DNA of 64,000 nt from Phaeotremella fagi (taxonomy: Eukaryota; Basidiomycota; Tremellomycetes; Tremellales; Phaeotremellaceae), in assembly GCA_001599715.1 (NCBI GenBank), contig BCHU01000009.1, positions 248,001 to 312,000 on the forward strand, read 5' to 3'. Below the pieces are notes generated by a model. That model did no database searches, was not told where the DNA came from, and worked only from the letters and a program-made list of their open reading frames with translations. The stretch's first letter is position 1. Every line of letters begins with the position of its first letter. Position numbers and translations under genes: made by a program. This document shows positions 1-13,004 of the stretch, in pieces.

Positions 1-9
1 TCCCTCCCA

Positions 10-3000
10 CTAGAAATCCGTAACTCCAGCTTGACTCGGAGCAATACTCTGAACATCATCATCACCACCCTTATATCCATAAGAATACATGGAGGCAGAA
101 GGTGCTTCACTAGTAGCCATCGAACCAATCGATAATCTTCGACGATGTTTCTCGCCACCGCCCAACCTATCAAATTGGTTATAAGCGATACCACGAGTAG
201 GTAACCCAACGACCGAAGCTGAATCTCCATTCGTTTCTTGACTTTGTGAAATGACTGAAGATGCGTATCCAGTGTAAGATGACATTTTGTTTTTACCTTG
301 ACCTGGGAATAATGGGAAATTCGAGGTTAGGGCTTGGGAAACTACTGATTGAGCGTCTGAGGGAATGAACGATATTGGATCATGGGTTCGGTAGAATGCT
401 GGATCGAATCTACTAGGTGCTGGACCTGGAACTCTACCTAGACATCGAATCTGTTTTAGTAGTGGTCTTACATCAATGTGTATGATTTACTCACCCTTGT
501 CTAGATATTCCGCCGCCGAAGTTTCAAATCGTTTGAAAGGATCCATCGCGCTGGCTAACGATTTCTTTGGTCGACTGAATTGTATCATACTAGGTTGGAG
601 ATTACTGAGAGGACCTTCGACGAAACATGATTTCTCTTTATAATGTGTAAGAAGATATAACCAAAGAGGATGCTATGAGCACAGTCAGCAAATCAGAAAA
701 CAGTCTTTACGGCGGACGTATAACCCACCTTGCTTAAAACCTTTGGATTACCTAAAATGACAACACCATATTTAGCTCTAGTCAAAGCAACATTCAATCT
801 TCTAGGATCGTTCAAGAATCCAATACCCTGATGTTCATTACTTCTAACACAACTCAGAATGATGTAATCTTTCTCTCTACCCTGGAAAGCGTCAACACTG
901 GCGACTTCGACTTCCTTGTATAATTCCTTCTTCAAACTACCATGCATTTGCATGTAAGAAACCACATAAGATCTTTGACCTTCGTATGGAGTGATAACAC
1001 CAATTTGACTGGGTAAGACTCCAGATTTAAAGAATTTAGTGACCATCTTTTCGACATTCGAAGCCTCAGTTCGATTGAGATACGAAGTTCCACTTGAAGA
1101 TATCTCTTCGTTTCCTAAATTTTGATGGAAAAACATTGGAGTATCTGAAACTGGCCATGGGAAATCCACGTTCTTTCTTAATCTCTCTGGAGCTGTTACA
1201 CCGTTTTGTAAAGTCCCTTCGTAAAACATGTTGGATGGGAATTCTGATAAACATGGGTGCATTCTGTATTGAACTTGAAGTCGAATGGGTCGATTACCTA
1301 GGATGACTAATCGTTCGAAGAGGGATTGTGATAGACCAGCTCGTGCAGCTTTTTTGTTCATGATTACAGGTCCTAGTTGTTGATGATCACCGACAAGAAC
1401 GGCTTGTTTACATCCCATGACGAGAGGAATCATACATTCTATAAAAGCCGTCAGCCAGTCCATCACTTGAGAACAGTATCACTGACCAGGTTCAGCAGCT
1501 TGAGTGGCCTCATCAATAACAACAGTTCTAAATTTGAATTTCGCCAAACGAGGATCACCACAACCAACACAAGTAGCACAGATAACATCGGCCGCATTCA
1601 AAATCTCCTTTTCACAAGCTTTCACCAAAGCTTTATATTTCCTTTCATCATTAGAACTAAGTTCACCTTGATCGTTTCTCAATTGAATCAATTTTTGTAA
1701 TTCAGGATGAGTACCGGCGTTGGCAACTTGAGAATGAAGGGATAAAAATGAAACAGATGAATCTAAAGCTTCACGAGATTTAGCCGCTATTCTAACAACT
1801 TTTAAACCGGTTTGATGGATTTTTTCACAAAGATGATCAACAGCTACGTTGGATGGCGCACAAACCAAAACTTGTCCTGGATTCATTTTCGCGAGATGGT
1901 AAACTAAACTGGCTGAGGTGACTGTTTTACCAGTACCTGGTGGACCTTGGATCAAACTGAGCGGCTTTTGAAGGACTGATTTGACAGCTGCCATCTGAGA
2001 GTGATTGAGTTCTGGTAAATTTGGTGCGGAGAATCGTTTAGGCATTTGAGTTCTTAACACTTGAGGTTCGAGATCGTGTCCAAGGAGTTTGTGGTACTAT
2101 TCGAATAAGTAAGGTAGATAAGTATTGAGGTGAACTTACAATATAACCAGATACACTCTTCTCGTCAACCGCAAAAGTCTTCATGGCAGCCTGCATTCTA
2201 TCGAAACTTGTAGCTTTCCACACAAAGTCGACAGAGAATCCGTGATTACAATCCGTAGGAACACCATCATTTCGTCTGAGCTCGAGACCAATTTCGTCAG
2301 ACACATCTGCAGTATTGTCAGTTATTGTTCAACACAACCAGGAAATTCACTGACTGTTAGGAATTTTGATGACACTACCAACCCCTTCCCAAGCTTTCTC
2401 ACCACCCCAGGATTTATTAAAAGCTTGTAAACCTTTGACACCACCCATACCACTAGAACCACCACCGACGAATTTCATTCGTAACTCATCACCAACTGCT
2501 AATCTAACTTCACCAGATTCTAATTTTGGCATTGAAAACCAAGCGATTCGTTTCTGGTTCAATCCCATATCCCATCTGACAGAGATATCGTTTTCAGTTT
2601 GAGATTCCTTCAAACGTTTATCATAATCTGCTTCGATTTTAACGAGAGGTCCAAAGATGTTTTGATATTGATAAGCGTCTTCGTAACTGTTCAAAGTCAG
2701 CTTGACGGTAACGTTGAGAAAAACGTTTGCTCACCTCATCAGAATGGGTTGCATTTCTTCTTCACCAGTTTGAGCCTCAGCATCTTCTAATTTAGCTTCA
2801 GGATTGTCTCTCCAAAGCTCTTCTAATTTTGCTATTTGAGCTAATGAGATTTGTCTCGCTCGAAGTTGTTCAGCTTCTGAGGGGACTTTGACCAACCAAG
2901 ATAAGAAAGATCGATCATCGATGATAGCAGACCATTGGGAAGTATCCCAATTGATATCTCTTGAATTGGTGAGTGCTGCACAAGGTTGACTGCAGGTTTT

Positions 3001-3816
3001 GGTTAGTTGATTTCGTTGGTATGATTTCAAGGTTGTTACCTACCGACAAAGGAGGACTACGACTGTATCGGATTTGGCTGGAATGAAACCAAGCATGAAT
3101 ACATTCTTGCTTCCACAATTATAACCTAAAAATGTGTTCAGTATACAGCATCCTGCCTAAGAGATTTCTTACACCAAATCAACGTACATTCAGGCGTAGT
3201 TTCTCCCAGAGCACTTTCTTTGTGAAGAATGACTTCTTTATGTTTAGCTTTGACCAGATGACCAACAATATGAGACGTCGAAGTACTTCCTCTCGAATTA
3301 CAGAACCACTTGTTGCAAGGAAGACACTAACAAGGTTGTATTAGACACCTATAAAATTGACAATGACAAAAGGAAACGTACTTTGACAACACTCTGTGGA
3401 TTATGTATCCCACAATAACTTTGATTGCAAGTCAATCAACTAATCCATGTTAACGAGAGTGACGATGACTCACCTGCAAGCATGTTCAACACCAACACCA
3501 AAACCTAATCTCTCATCTTCCAAATTACCCTCGAAATCTTCATCATATTGATGATCATGTCCATGGCCACCATGTTGATCAATAACTAAATCTTCGATAC
3601 CTAACGAAAGATCGTTTAAACCCGAATTTCGATGTTGGGGTTGATCGATCCTGGTCGATGCTAAAGTTGGAGCTGCTGAATAGACTGAGATGGTATCATC
3701 TTCTACACCGTACTGAGAGAAATGTTGTTAGTAGGATGTTTTTTGCATGGTGGCGAGGTGAAATGAGATTTATTACTCACTTGCGAAGCACCGTCGAAAC
3801 CTGTAAAATGATCCAT
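10..3816 (-). CDS. UPF1: UPF1/NAM7 RNA helicase of nonsense-mediated decay
   Basis: This is the ATP-dependent superfamily 1 RNA helicase that triggers nonsense-mediated mRNA decay in the cytoplasm. The start is [12 protein letters not shown] at 3816, followed at once by a GTGAGT intron. A Cys/His-rich UPF2-binding domain begins [18 protein letters not shown] at about 3.5 kb. The helicase core has Walker A GPPGTGKT (about 1.93 kb), Walker [10 protein letters not shown] (about 1.5 kb), [24 protein letters not shown] and LNVALTRAK. The [18 protein letters not shown] junction is restored by removing a short intron at about 1.45-1.49 kb. The tail (10-470) is disordered and carries four Ser-Gln pairs (one SVVSQ, two in ISQSQE, one PSQAG), which in metazoan UPF1 are SMG1 targets. 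The frame is complete from start to stop. Family assignment is very secure; exon edges are approximate. Confidence 0.96.
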
Positions 3817-4131
3817 GATCAAGTCAGTTGCTTTTGAGATCTATCGATAAATCGCGAGGTTCCTGGTATTGGTATCACCTAAAAATGGATATATGTAATA
3901 ATGAGATATAATAGATGAATGGAATGTAAAGAGTATCAAGAAATGTAATGTCGAGAAAGAAAACTAGAAATGATTGATTGGATTTTATTTCTTTCACCTC
4001 CACTTAATGATTCGAATTCAAATTTACCTTTGTCTGGGTCTTTTGTCCTCAAGGAATTGCTTGGATATATGAGCCCACCGATATACAGAGATACGGAACC
4101 TCCTTTTAGACTATGCATTGTCCAACGAGAA
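3817..4131. other. UPF1 upstream / ATP12 downstream spacer
   Basis: This 315-base AT-rich spacer lies between two minus-strand genes. It should hold the UPF1 promoter and leader and the ATP12 3' end. A 60-codon open frame at 3936-4118 has no recognisable content. I see no other feature. Confidence 0.6.
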
Positions 4132-5308
4132 CTATGATTTAATTAAACTACAAGCAACGCTTCCCAACAACCTTCTGATATCTTGAAAATCGACATCATG
4201 AGCTAAAACAAAGTTGTCAGCACTGCAGAAATAATCAATCAAAATCTGATGCTCAACTCACTATCCTCAACTTCACCCCATCTCTCAATCTGACTCCTCA
4301 CCTCGACATGAGCAGCGTCCGAAGCTTGATCAGCATTCAAAAACCCTTTAACAAGTGCTAAAGCAATAACGAAACTTTTAGAAGCGTAAACCGCCCGTTC
4401 GAATCCTGCCAAAGTAATCTCATCCATCCCTTCCAAGATTTCTCGTAAGATCTGATGAGTCTGGGGTGATTGATGGGCTGGTGAGAAACCTTCTGCGGTG
4501 ACTAGATCTAGTTTGTAGGTCTCTTTTAACCATTTGAAAAGTGGGTCCCAGTGTTTATGTTGTAATCTGACTAATTGTTCTGGTTCTTCTTCGTGGAAAC
4601 TAAGGTTTGTGGTTAGTTCAAGAAATGTTTTTCCAGCAGGAGCACCTGAAACTTACCAGATCGTATCGGTATCAACATATTTCATTAAAGCATCAACAAC
4701 GCCCGCTCTAATTTTCTCATCCCTCAATCCATCAATAGCACGAGAAACCAAAGAAGTCTAGATAACGATCTGTAAACACAACGACCTAACGAGACGATAA
4801 AACAGGTGACAACTGACCAAAGGCAACGCATGTTGTTTCAAAACTTCATCCTGATTCTCCCATTCGTTAGCAATAAGCAAAGCCAACAACTGTCGATTCG
4901 ATGGAACGATCAAAAGCGCTCCCCCAGGAGTTTTAAGTTTTCGATGATCAAGTGCAACCTGGTAATCACCTATACGATATTTTCTCAATCAGTCAACCGT
5001 CGAAGTGGAATGAAATCAACAACCTACCATTATCCAGTTTCGTTATATGAACAGTTTTCCAAAATCGTCTCAAAGTAATTTCAGCACCTACAACCAAATC
5101 AGTTTCAAGATCAATGCATAGGATGATGAATGGTTTTTTTGGACATACGATTCGTTTGACTAAGTACTGGACCAGATTTAACGTCCGCTCTTGGAATTGG
5201 ACTAACGAAATAAGTTCGAGATGATTTGGGTGTACAGAATTTCAACAATGGGGTTCTAGTTCTTATACTTCTTAAGAGCGTTGTTGGTCTGATCAATGAT
5301 GTTGACAT
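4132..5308 (-). CDS. ATP12: ATP12 family chaperone for mitochondrial F1-ATPase assembly
   Basis: ATP12 binds the F1 alpha subunit in the mitochondrial matrix and is needed to assemble the F1 sector of ATP synthase. I chose the start at 5308 (MSTSLIRPTTLLRSIRTRTP) because it opens a basic, Ser/Thr-rich presequence; an in-frame ATG at 5332 would add eight residues. Family signatures are RRFWKTVHI, DYQVALDHRKLKTPGG, LLALLIANEWENQ and QHALPL near the N-terminus, then FHEEEPEQLVRLQHKHWDP and AGFERAVYASKSFVIALAL in the helical C-terminal half. It ends DFQDIRRLLGSVACSLIKS. Several short introns interrupt it, the last at about 4.20-4.26 kb. Length is normal for the family. Confidence 0.93.
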
Positions 5309-5601
5309 TATGAATGGATGTTGATGTGACAATTGAGGTAGATGTCAGAAAATGAAATATGTAAAAGTGGATGGATGGATGGATGATGGATCGGTAATTT
5401 GATTGTTACCGAAACTATCTTACTATTATTCTGCTATGAGATAAATAATCTGACACAAAATACATGCATGCACAAAACTGAAATATTAATAAATCCCAAA
5501 AGACTACAACCTGGGAGGTAGTATAAAACTGTAATCCAACAAAAAAACAAAAAAAGAAGAAAAAACCCAAAATATAACCAAAATTCAATGCGAAGGCTCG
5601 T
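5309..5601. repeat. ATP12 upstream spacer with a short ATGG microsatellite
   Basis: This is the spacer between ATP12 and the next minus-strand gene. A short run of GGAT/ATGG repeats, ending in a degenerate unit, sits at about 5368-5391. The stretch at 5450-5590 is A-rich with homopolymers and is probably the 3' UTR of the following gene. No coding signal is seen. Confidence 0.55.
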
Positions 5602-8600
5602 CTATCTACGTTCAGCAGGGGGACCCATGATCCCAGCGACCATATCCCTATTCCATTTCCCAGGATTGTTCATGACCTTCCCATCTTTCTCCTTCTCCTT
5701 TTCTTTCTCCTTCTCCTTATCCTTGATATCAGGTGAAGAAGATAAATTCTCTTTCAATTTTTCAGATTTTGATTTCCCAATGACAGATTTACTGGCTATC
5801 GACATTGATCTGCCGAAACTACCTAATCTTTTCGATGGTTTGGGAGCGGTGCTCGATGGTTCTTTCGGTGCTACTGTCGTGATGTTCTGTTGAGATTGGG
5901 GTTGCGGCAAAGATTGGATTGGAGGTAAATTGTTCGTATTCGTCGATGGTGATGAATTCATTCCGTTCCCAATAGACATGGGATTAACGTTAATTGAGGT
6001 ATTTTGATTCTGACCAAAAGAAGAAGTCGCAGGCGAGATCGACGGTCGGATGATCGAAGTGAAAACACCAGATTGAGGAGTTTTGGGTTGAACCGAATTA
6101 GAACTTGTATTCGTTTCACCATTATCCTGTCGAGGGATAGCCTGAGGACTTGGGAACCCAGGTCTATCAAAAACGAGTGGTAAAGGAGGTGGTCGAATTG
6201 CAGAATCCATATTCCTTGAATAACCAGGACCCGCCGATCTAGGTCCAGATGATTTGACCGATGTGTCAATTTTAGAAGGTGAAGGTGATGATTGGGCGAT
6301 CGTGTATCCTCTTCTTGGTGGTGATGAGACTACATGTGATGGTGATCCGGATAACGAAACTGGTGTAGACTTGTAATCTAAATTCTTATCATCATCATAT
6401 AATCCATCGTAAATACTCCCACTTCGGATTAACGATTCTGAAGTCTGTCGGTTGATAGTTTGTGCTTGACTCTGGTTATCGTAATTACGTCGAGGTGGTC
6501 GAGGTGGAGAATTAATCGATGCGACCGAGGGCGTCGTAGACGATTTCCTCGAATGACCAGCGGAATTGGAATTCATATCTACAGTTGAGGAAGTAGCCAT
6601 TTGAGGTGTAAGATCTATATCACTGAAGTCCTTGATAGGAAGTAGATATTCAGCAGGTGAAGCTCCAGGTGGAAGTGGATGAGAAACATTAAAACTGCCA
6701 GATGAGGAATTCGATTGATGTTTCTCCTCTTTCGTTGGTACAGGACGACTTTCGAGCCATGGGATAGGATTGGGATTTTCCGTATGAACAGCAGAAACTA
6801 CATCCCACCAACCACCGGTGGTTCCAGCACTTGAATGATCGTTCCCATCGTCCGATTTAGTTGGACTCAAAAATTCCAAAGGTGATAAAGAAGGTGGCAT
6901 AGGTATTCTCGGTGGCGATGTCGTGTCTGATTGTTTAGTTTCGTTCTGTTGATTAGAAGACGAATCAGATGATGAAACGATATCCGATTCGGTATCGCTA
7001 TCCTCATACGAATTCGAGCGCATCGGCATACTGACTGAACGTGAGTGTGAATTTCGTCTGCTTGGATGTGCGGGTATTAATAAATTCGTTGGTTGGGGTC
7101 TGGAAATAGGTGACGAAGTTGAAACAACAGCTGAGGAGAGTGCTCTACGATGAAGGGAAGCTCGTTTCGCAGGTGGAGCTGGGGTCGTTTGAGTAGGTAA
7201 AAGATCCTTCGGTTCTGGAGAGGGTTTCGCTATCTGCTCTTTCACGAGAGCGAATACGGAAGCATAAGAGCCGTCGGGGAACTAAACACGACGTCAGTTG
7301 ACAGTTGTCTACCTCAAACCCACCCTTTTTTCAACGTTATCTACTAATCCCGATATCCAATCTACCATCTCCTCCCTAGTTCCATCAGCAGCAACGACTT
7401 TTTCTTTTTCACTTTCTACCAATTCATCCAAAACTTCAAAAGCCCTAGCATCGTCCAGCCGAGGATTAACATACAGAGTCGCCGTCGTACTACTAACACT
7501 TGGTTCTCTAAAAGGAACCTCATCAGGATCAGGTGGAGCAGGTAAGATATCTTGATAAGGTTCGATAATCGATGGATGCAAAGGCGATTTCGGTAGGGCG
7601 AAAGTACGTCTTAATATCAAAAATGTAGGTAATAGAATTGATGCTTGTGGTGAAGGTGTATTTCTCGATTGGAGACATAAAGAGGATTCGATTTCACCCA
7701 GATCTTTCGATAGAGAATCACGACCTGATTTAGCCCATTTCTGTTTCATCATATATTCCCTTTTCTCTCTCGTCAAATATTCAGATAAAAGTTCCAAAGC
7801 GTAAACAGCAAGTTGATTTTTATCATTACTAGACTGACTACCATTAATCGAAGTCGGTGTGGGTAAACCATTCAAGGCAGCCTTTGGACTATTACCAGGA
7901 CTGACACCTTGTTTTGAAAATGTGAAAAACGATCTTTCAGGTGAAGTAACGCTATTTGGACTGGGCAAACCGGACATGTAACTTGCTGAAGGTTGAGTGA
8001 AAGATGAACTTGGTCCTGAAGCTGTATCCAATTCTTTTGAGAATGCTGTTAGCAGTTTGATACAAGTTGATTTTGATGGTGCTGGAAGAGTTATCGGGTA
8101 GATTGGACGATTGGGTAGATTCGTTCGTGCTTTCGCAGCTCTGAATGCAGGTCGTAAAGCCGGTCTTTTGGAGACAGTCTAAATCTCTGTCAGTGTCCCA
8201 AAATCTTGATCTAACGATAAAGCAAACTAACCAAACTCTCCACATATTCCAATTCCTTTCCAACGCCCCATCTACCTTCACCTTGAACCCGTCTCCTAAC
8301 GTGCTGAACCAAAGTTCGTTCCGCGTCACTCAAAGCCAATTCCAACAACTGCGTAGCCAAACCCTGTAAAGTGAAATAAGACAAACTCATACGTAAAGAC
8401 AGAATCAATGTCAAACCAATTTGTCTAGGTTCATCGAGTTCTTGAGTAACCAACGAACGTTGAGAAGAGGGTGATGGGAAAGCGTTATCCCCGTTCGAAA
8501 ATGAATTACCGTTATTGGTCGAACCACGTAATGAATCTTCAATCTCCATTAATTTCTTACTGACATCTTCGAAACTATCACGACCTAACGTTCCTTTCCC

Positions 8601-9054
8601 ACCCCGACCATGTTTCTTCTCACGAAATTTAAGTTCTCTGGCGAGAACGAATTCGAGGATGACTTCTCTTGAATGTTGGATTGATGGTGTTGGATTTGAT
8701 TGGAGATGATTTAGGATTGTTAATGGTGAAGTGGATTTATGAAGGGGGAAGGGACCCATTGGTGGAGTTAGATCATGAGGTTGAGGAACTTGAGTTACAT
8801 ATCTTGATAATTGGAACGCGTATCGTAGATGAGGTGACGCCTAGAACATGATATCAGTATGATTTATTGATGAAAGGTCTCAAACCCACTCTATCTTCCA
8901 ATTCAACCAATCCAACAGAAACTTCAAATAACGTCTCCCCTTTACCCCGCCGATGTAGAATCCATTCTTCCAAAGCGTCCGTAGCAGCTTCAGAAGTTGT
9001 GTTGGGAGACGATAAGAGTTGTAAGAGATATGGTTGAAATGAAGTAGCTGGCAT
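5602..9054 (-). CDS. uncharacterised large protein, disordered C-terminal half
   Basis: I do not recognise this protein. The start at 9054 (MPATSFQPYLLQLLSS) opens a well-folded-looking helical N-terminal half of roughly 500 residues, with Leu-rich helices such as ATDALEEWILHRRGKGETLF, SREVILEFVLARELKFREKK and QLAVYALELLSEYLTREKRE. These suggest an alpha-solenoid or helical bundle. The C-terminal 547 residues (5602-7245) form one long exon rich in Ser, Pro, Thr and Asn, with a KEKEKEKEKEKD stretch and the end GIMGPPAERR. The first intron must use a GTGGGT donor to stay in frame (DR/ASPHL). A scaffold role in signalling or polarity is possible but unsupported. The existence of the gene is secure; its function is unknown. 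Confidence 0.85.
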
Positions 9055-9804
9055 TGTTGTTTAGATGGGTGAATGAACAAAATTTAAATCTATTTGTAGG
9101 TATTCAATGCTTTGCTTGGATGGTCTTGTTTAAATGGTGTCTTGGCAGACGTGTAGAATGTTGCAGGTATGGTGTGGGTGGGGATTAAAGAAGCATTGGT
9201 GAGTTGATTAGATTGAAAGGGAGGGGGTGGTGGAGCGTGCGACTTTATTGTCTCTGTTGCTGTATACGGACAGAGACACTGCCTTTGATGATGATATCAA
9301 AGTGTAATGTTAATGTAGATAGTAGAATGTAGAATGTTGTCTTTTTCAGAAGTCACTTGTAAGTTAGGGATGTGAAAGTCGTTCGAGGTAACCTATAAAG
9401 GCACAATGTTAAATTCAACTAATTCTCAGGTTAATCGAGGGAGGTACTCGAGGTACTCACAGCAATAATAAAAAGCACGAGTCAGTCCATGGGATATAGA
9501 TGATGGATATCAAGATACTCTACTCTACACTACAGAACATGCATGGCATTCCAATCTCATGCACATCCTTGACTTTGCTGCATCTTTCTGTACGACTCCC
9601 TCACCGGGTGCTTTCTTGAAGTCGTAACTTATCCCACAGTTATAGTCACCAAAGAGAACCCTCGGAATGCTATGCTAAGCTAAACAAATTCCCGCATGGC
9701 CACACCACTATGCATACGAGTACTCTACATCCCCATCCGATTTCTAAGAGGTCTACGAAAATGAATCCCCCCCCATTCCAAATCCATACTTATGGCACCG
9801 CGCT
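9055..9804. promoter_or_regulatory. intergenic: promoter of the unknown gene and OAC1 3' end
   Basis: This 750-base stretch lies between two minus-strand genes. It has no open frame of interest. A G-rich patch (GGGAGGGGGTGGTGG) lies at about 9220. I find no RNA gene or repeat. Confidence 0.5.
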
Positions 9805-11464
9805 TCACCTAAACCATTTAATGTATTGATTCATGATAAGCTATAAATCCATGTCAGCTATGTTTAATCCTCGCGTTAGTTGGACTGACCTCGTTAGAAA
9901 CCAAAGTCAAAATAGTATGCGGTGCGATTCTCAAGAAATGAGCAGTCGTTCCTATGAAACATTTCGTTATTAAACATAATTCTCCGATCAAGGCTGTGCG
10001 CTATAACCAAAAAGTTTAAAACTCACCTTTGTACCATCCTCTAATTCCTTCGGTCTTGAATGTTTTCCATAAACAATCCAATGGTCCTGAATAAAGATCA
10101 CCACGGACTTTACCTGTTATTGGATCTTTGACTGTGTTTTCTACAAGGTTTGTTAGTACATGATGAGATTTAAGTTGGAAAAGATTTACGATTGTACATC
10201 CGTGTCAAGACCTGGTTTCAGATCGTTGTTAGTACGATGTTATAACATATAGAAGTCAACTTACAGTATCGGCTGGTCTGAGATTCAAAAAGGAAACATC
10301 CATCAGTTAAATCATTCCACAAAGATATTTCAGGACGTCTAAACTTACTGCATGGCAGCACACTAAAACAGTTCATTAGCAAAAGAAGCCAATCAATGAA
10401 TGTATGACCTACCACACAAACACCAGATACCGAACTAGCCGCCAAAAACGTCCCAAAACTACCATCCTTAGTCAAACCATTCTTAGTGAAGAAAGTCTTA
10501 GCATAGTTATAAGAAGGCAATTGAACCGATGATCCCTAAATGTGGAAAGAGATCCAAACTCATCAGTCTGTACCACACAAAGTGAATTAACGTGGACATA
10601 CCATAGCAGTTCTCAACAATGCAGCATTCAAACCTCTCCACAATCCAAAGAAACCATCAGATTTCATGATAGTTCTCAAAGCGTCCCAAGAATTTTTGTA
10701 ATAATGTTGAGCACCTACTGGGAGGATCGGTGAATAGGCTTGAATTCTTGCTTTGACTAGGAAAAGGGGTGATCCAAGACCGGCTAAATAGGTGTTAGCA
10801 TTAAACTGTGGCCATGATGGGACAAAATAGTGAATGGGTTTACTTACCACCTATCATTCCTGTTACTGCACCTGCTGCTATTGAAGTACCAAATACTTGT
10901 TGAGTTGCGTCAATACCCAAAACCTTGTTGAAGACCTTTCGAATGGGTTCGTAGAATCCTATGAGACCGTCAGTATCGACGTCACAAATCAAGCGATGAA
11001 AAAGAGATGACCAACCTAACCTAGAACCGTTCAATAAAATCTATAAACCCAACCCATCGATCAGCACTAAACCCCAAAAATGAATCACAAAAGAAGACAA
11101 ACCTGATATCCATAAGCAGGCATCAAACCTCTCTGTAAACCTCTAACACCCTCGTTCTTCCAAGTTTTCTTGAAAACGTCAAAAACATTTTTATAAACCC
11201 TAGGAGCGTTAGCGTCTTGTTTAACCAATTCTCCTTGGAGTTGAAGTCTCGTTTTCATGGTTTCAGGGATATTAGCTATGACACATCGAGTTCAGTTAGT
11301 TTTTGTGGTGTGATTCGAGGAAGAGGAGGAGGGTTGGACTTACACACTGTGACAGCTGTCATACCTGCTAATCCACCACATAAGAAACTTTCAGCTAGAT
11401 TTAGAGGTGCGACTACTGTTTTCGTTGGTGTTGGTACAGGTGTGGGTGAGGTTGATGTTGACAT
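9805..11464 (-). CDS. OAC1: mitochondrial oxaloacetate carrier, OAC1-like
   Basis: This is a mitochondrial inner-membrane carrier. By resemblance to yeast Oac1 it should carry oxaloacetate, sulfate and related anions. The N-terminus (MSTSTSPTPVPTPTKTVVAP) precedes the first transmembrane segment NLAESFLCGGLAGMTAVTV. The block GVRGLQRGLMPAYGYQILLN, continuing as GSRLGFYEPIRKV, is the clearest link to OAC1/SLC25A34-35 rather than other carriers. A second repeat carries GLGSPLFLVKARIQAYSP and GLWRGLNAALLRTAMGSS; the third ends KGTTAHFLRIAPHTILTLVS. A final short intron at about 9.84-9.89 kb leads to the last exon LIMNQYIKWFR and a stop at 9805. Many short introns are present. Substrate is inferred from family resemblance only. 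Confidence 0.87.
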
Positions 11465-11864
11465 TTTAAAGATTGTTTTTTGATGTGATCTATGGTATAA
11501 CTGGATGCAAGAAAATGTGTTTGATGGGATGATATTGCGACGATTTGATTCGCTTTTTGAATTTCGGATTTGTCTTTTAAGATTTCGATTATAGAATGTT
11601 TATGATATGACGTTAAGCGATTGTACTGGTACCGTCGATTGCTATGCCGTGACTACTCGTCGATTCACTACTACTGCTGTTCTACCAAGATGTTGAATCT
11701 AACTAAGAAAGTGGAAAGAAGAGAAGAGAAATCGAATTTACTAATCCAAATTAATTCGTTGACTCGGATTTCGTTTTGGCTCCGGCCAAATGACCACAAT
11801 TGATGCCAGGCAGGTATAAAAAGTGCATGGTATGGTATTATGAGGTATCAATCCCAACTCAATC
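11465..11864. promoter_or_regulatory. intergenic: OAC1 promoter and THG1 3' end
   Basis: This 400-base spacer lies between the OAC1 start and the THG1 stop, both on the minus strand. It contains the GGTACC site at about 11630 and AT-rich sequence. No coding or RNA gene is seen. Confidence 0.5.
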
Positions 11865-13004
11865 TCAAGCTAATAACCAAGGTCTCTCATCCCAGAACCC
11901 ATCTTTAATAAGATCTTCATGCACCACAACGATCTCGCCCATAGTCCCCTCATAAACTTTGATTTTGGTTTTCTTGACTTTCCCCGAAGTTTGCGTGGCG
12001 ACAACTTGTTCCTCAACAGCTCCTATATCACCACTTGTATTCGTATCAGTAGTCAGTGGTTCAGAAACATCGTCCGAAGGTGCTATTCGAATCATTACAC
12101 TCCCTTTCCTAAACATCTCTGGTAGTTGATTATAATTGATATTAAATCTTTGGAAAAGAATTTCGTGTTTATCTTTAGCGAATGTTCCCTAAACCCAACA
12201 ATGTTAATTGAATTCTTGGTAGAGTGCTACGACAACATACTTGAAGAGTCTTATGAGCTTCTGTCTGAGTCATACCACCCTGAAGTATCAACGCCCAAAA
12301 AGTAGTGTTATATAAATTATTAACGTGAGCTAAAGAACGGTCAACTTCCCTTCTCCAATGAATTAAGCCACTCACTATCTGCTTGTCTCCATGAGAAATA
12401 ATCTCGAACTTCAATAAGATTCGGGTAGAGGACTACACGACTATCGAATGTTGGTGGATAAAGGAGTTTCGTGTTTGGGAGATAGCTCGACCAGTGAAAT
12501 ACATAAGATGAAGTGAAGATTGATACAACAGCCGAATTGATTTTACTATTCCATTAACCATATCAATGAATTGAACCCCCCCCCCCCCCAAAAAAAAAAA
12601 AAAAAATTGGGAAATCACTAACCTTCTTCTTCGATTATACAATTTCGAAGATTTCCTAATCAAAAAACTACCACACTATGAGCTATCGTCAAAGATCAAA
12701 GCCAACCAAACCCCATACCTATATTCATCACTCTCCCCAAACCCTAAAACCACATCTCCAAACTCCTCAAAAACAGATTGAGCAGCCCGATCCATCAATC
12801 TCAAAGCATCCACATCGTTAGGTTTCCGAAAAGAATGAGCGTCAGAGAATCTATTCATATCATCTCAGTATACGATCTTGATTATTGAGATGCGACATAC
12901 TTGTGGAACCCTCTTCCGTCTATTCGGACTATTATATAGGTGTTGGGTAGTAGTTGATCGGGGAGTTCGAAATTTCTTACATATTCGAATCTTGATTTAG
13001 CCAT
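11865..13004 (-). CDS. THG1: tRNA(His) guanylyltransferase
   Basis: Thg1 adds the extra G at position -1 of tRNA-His, an identity element for histidyl-tRNA synthetase, by 3'-5' polymerisation. The start is MAKSRFEYVRNFELPDQLLP at 13004. Catalytic and family motifs are YIIVRIDGRGFHKF (metal-binding Asp), HSFRKPNDVDALRLMDRAAQ, VVLGFGESDEYSFLI (second metal site), NSAVVSIFTSSYVFHW, WRQAD/THVNNLYNTTFWALI and GGMTQTEAHKTLQGTFAKDK. The C-terminus (GTMGEIVVVHEDLIKDGF, ending DERPWLLA) is complete. At least five short introns are needed; one carries a long homopolymer tract (12576-12606). It diverges from the bL31m gene. Confidence 0.95.
12576..12606 (-). repeat. T17-G14 homopolymer tract inside a THG1 intron
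   Basis: On the plus strand this is 14 C followed directly by 17 A; on the coding (minus) strand it reads as T17 then G14. It lies in the intron between KLYNRRR and SKINSAVV, just after the GTTAGT donor and before the branch and acceptor region. It could affect splicing or simply be slippage-prone. Length in a finished sequence may be unreliable. Confidence 0.85.

Noticed and set aside
3936..4118. 60-codon minus-strand open frame between UPF1 and ATP12
   Set aside because: No recognisable motif and no splice links; it lies where the UPF1 leader is expected.
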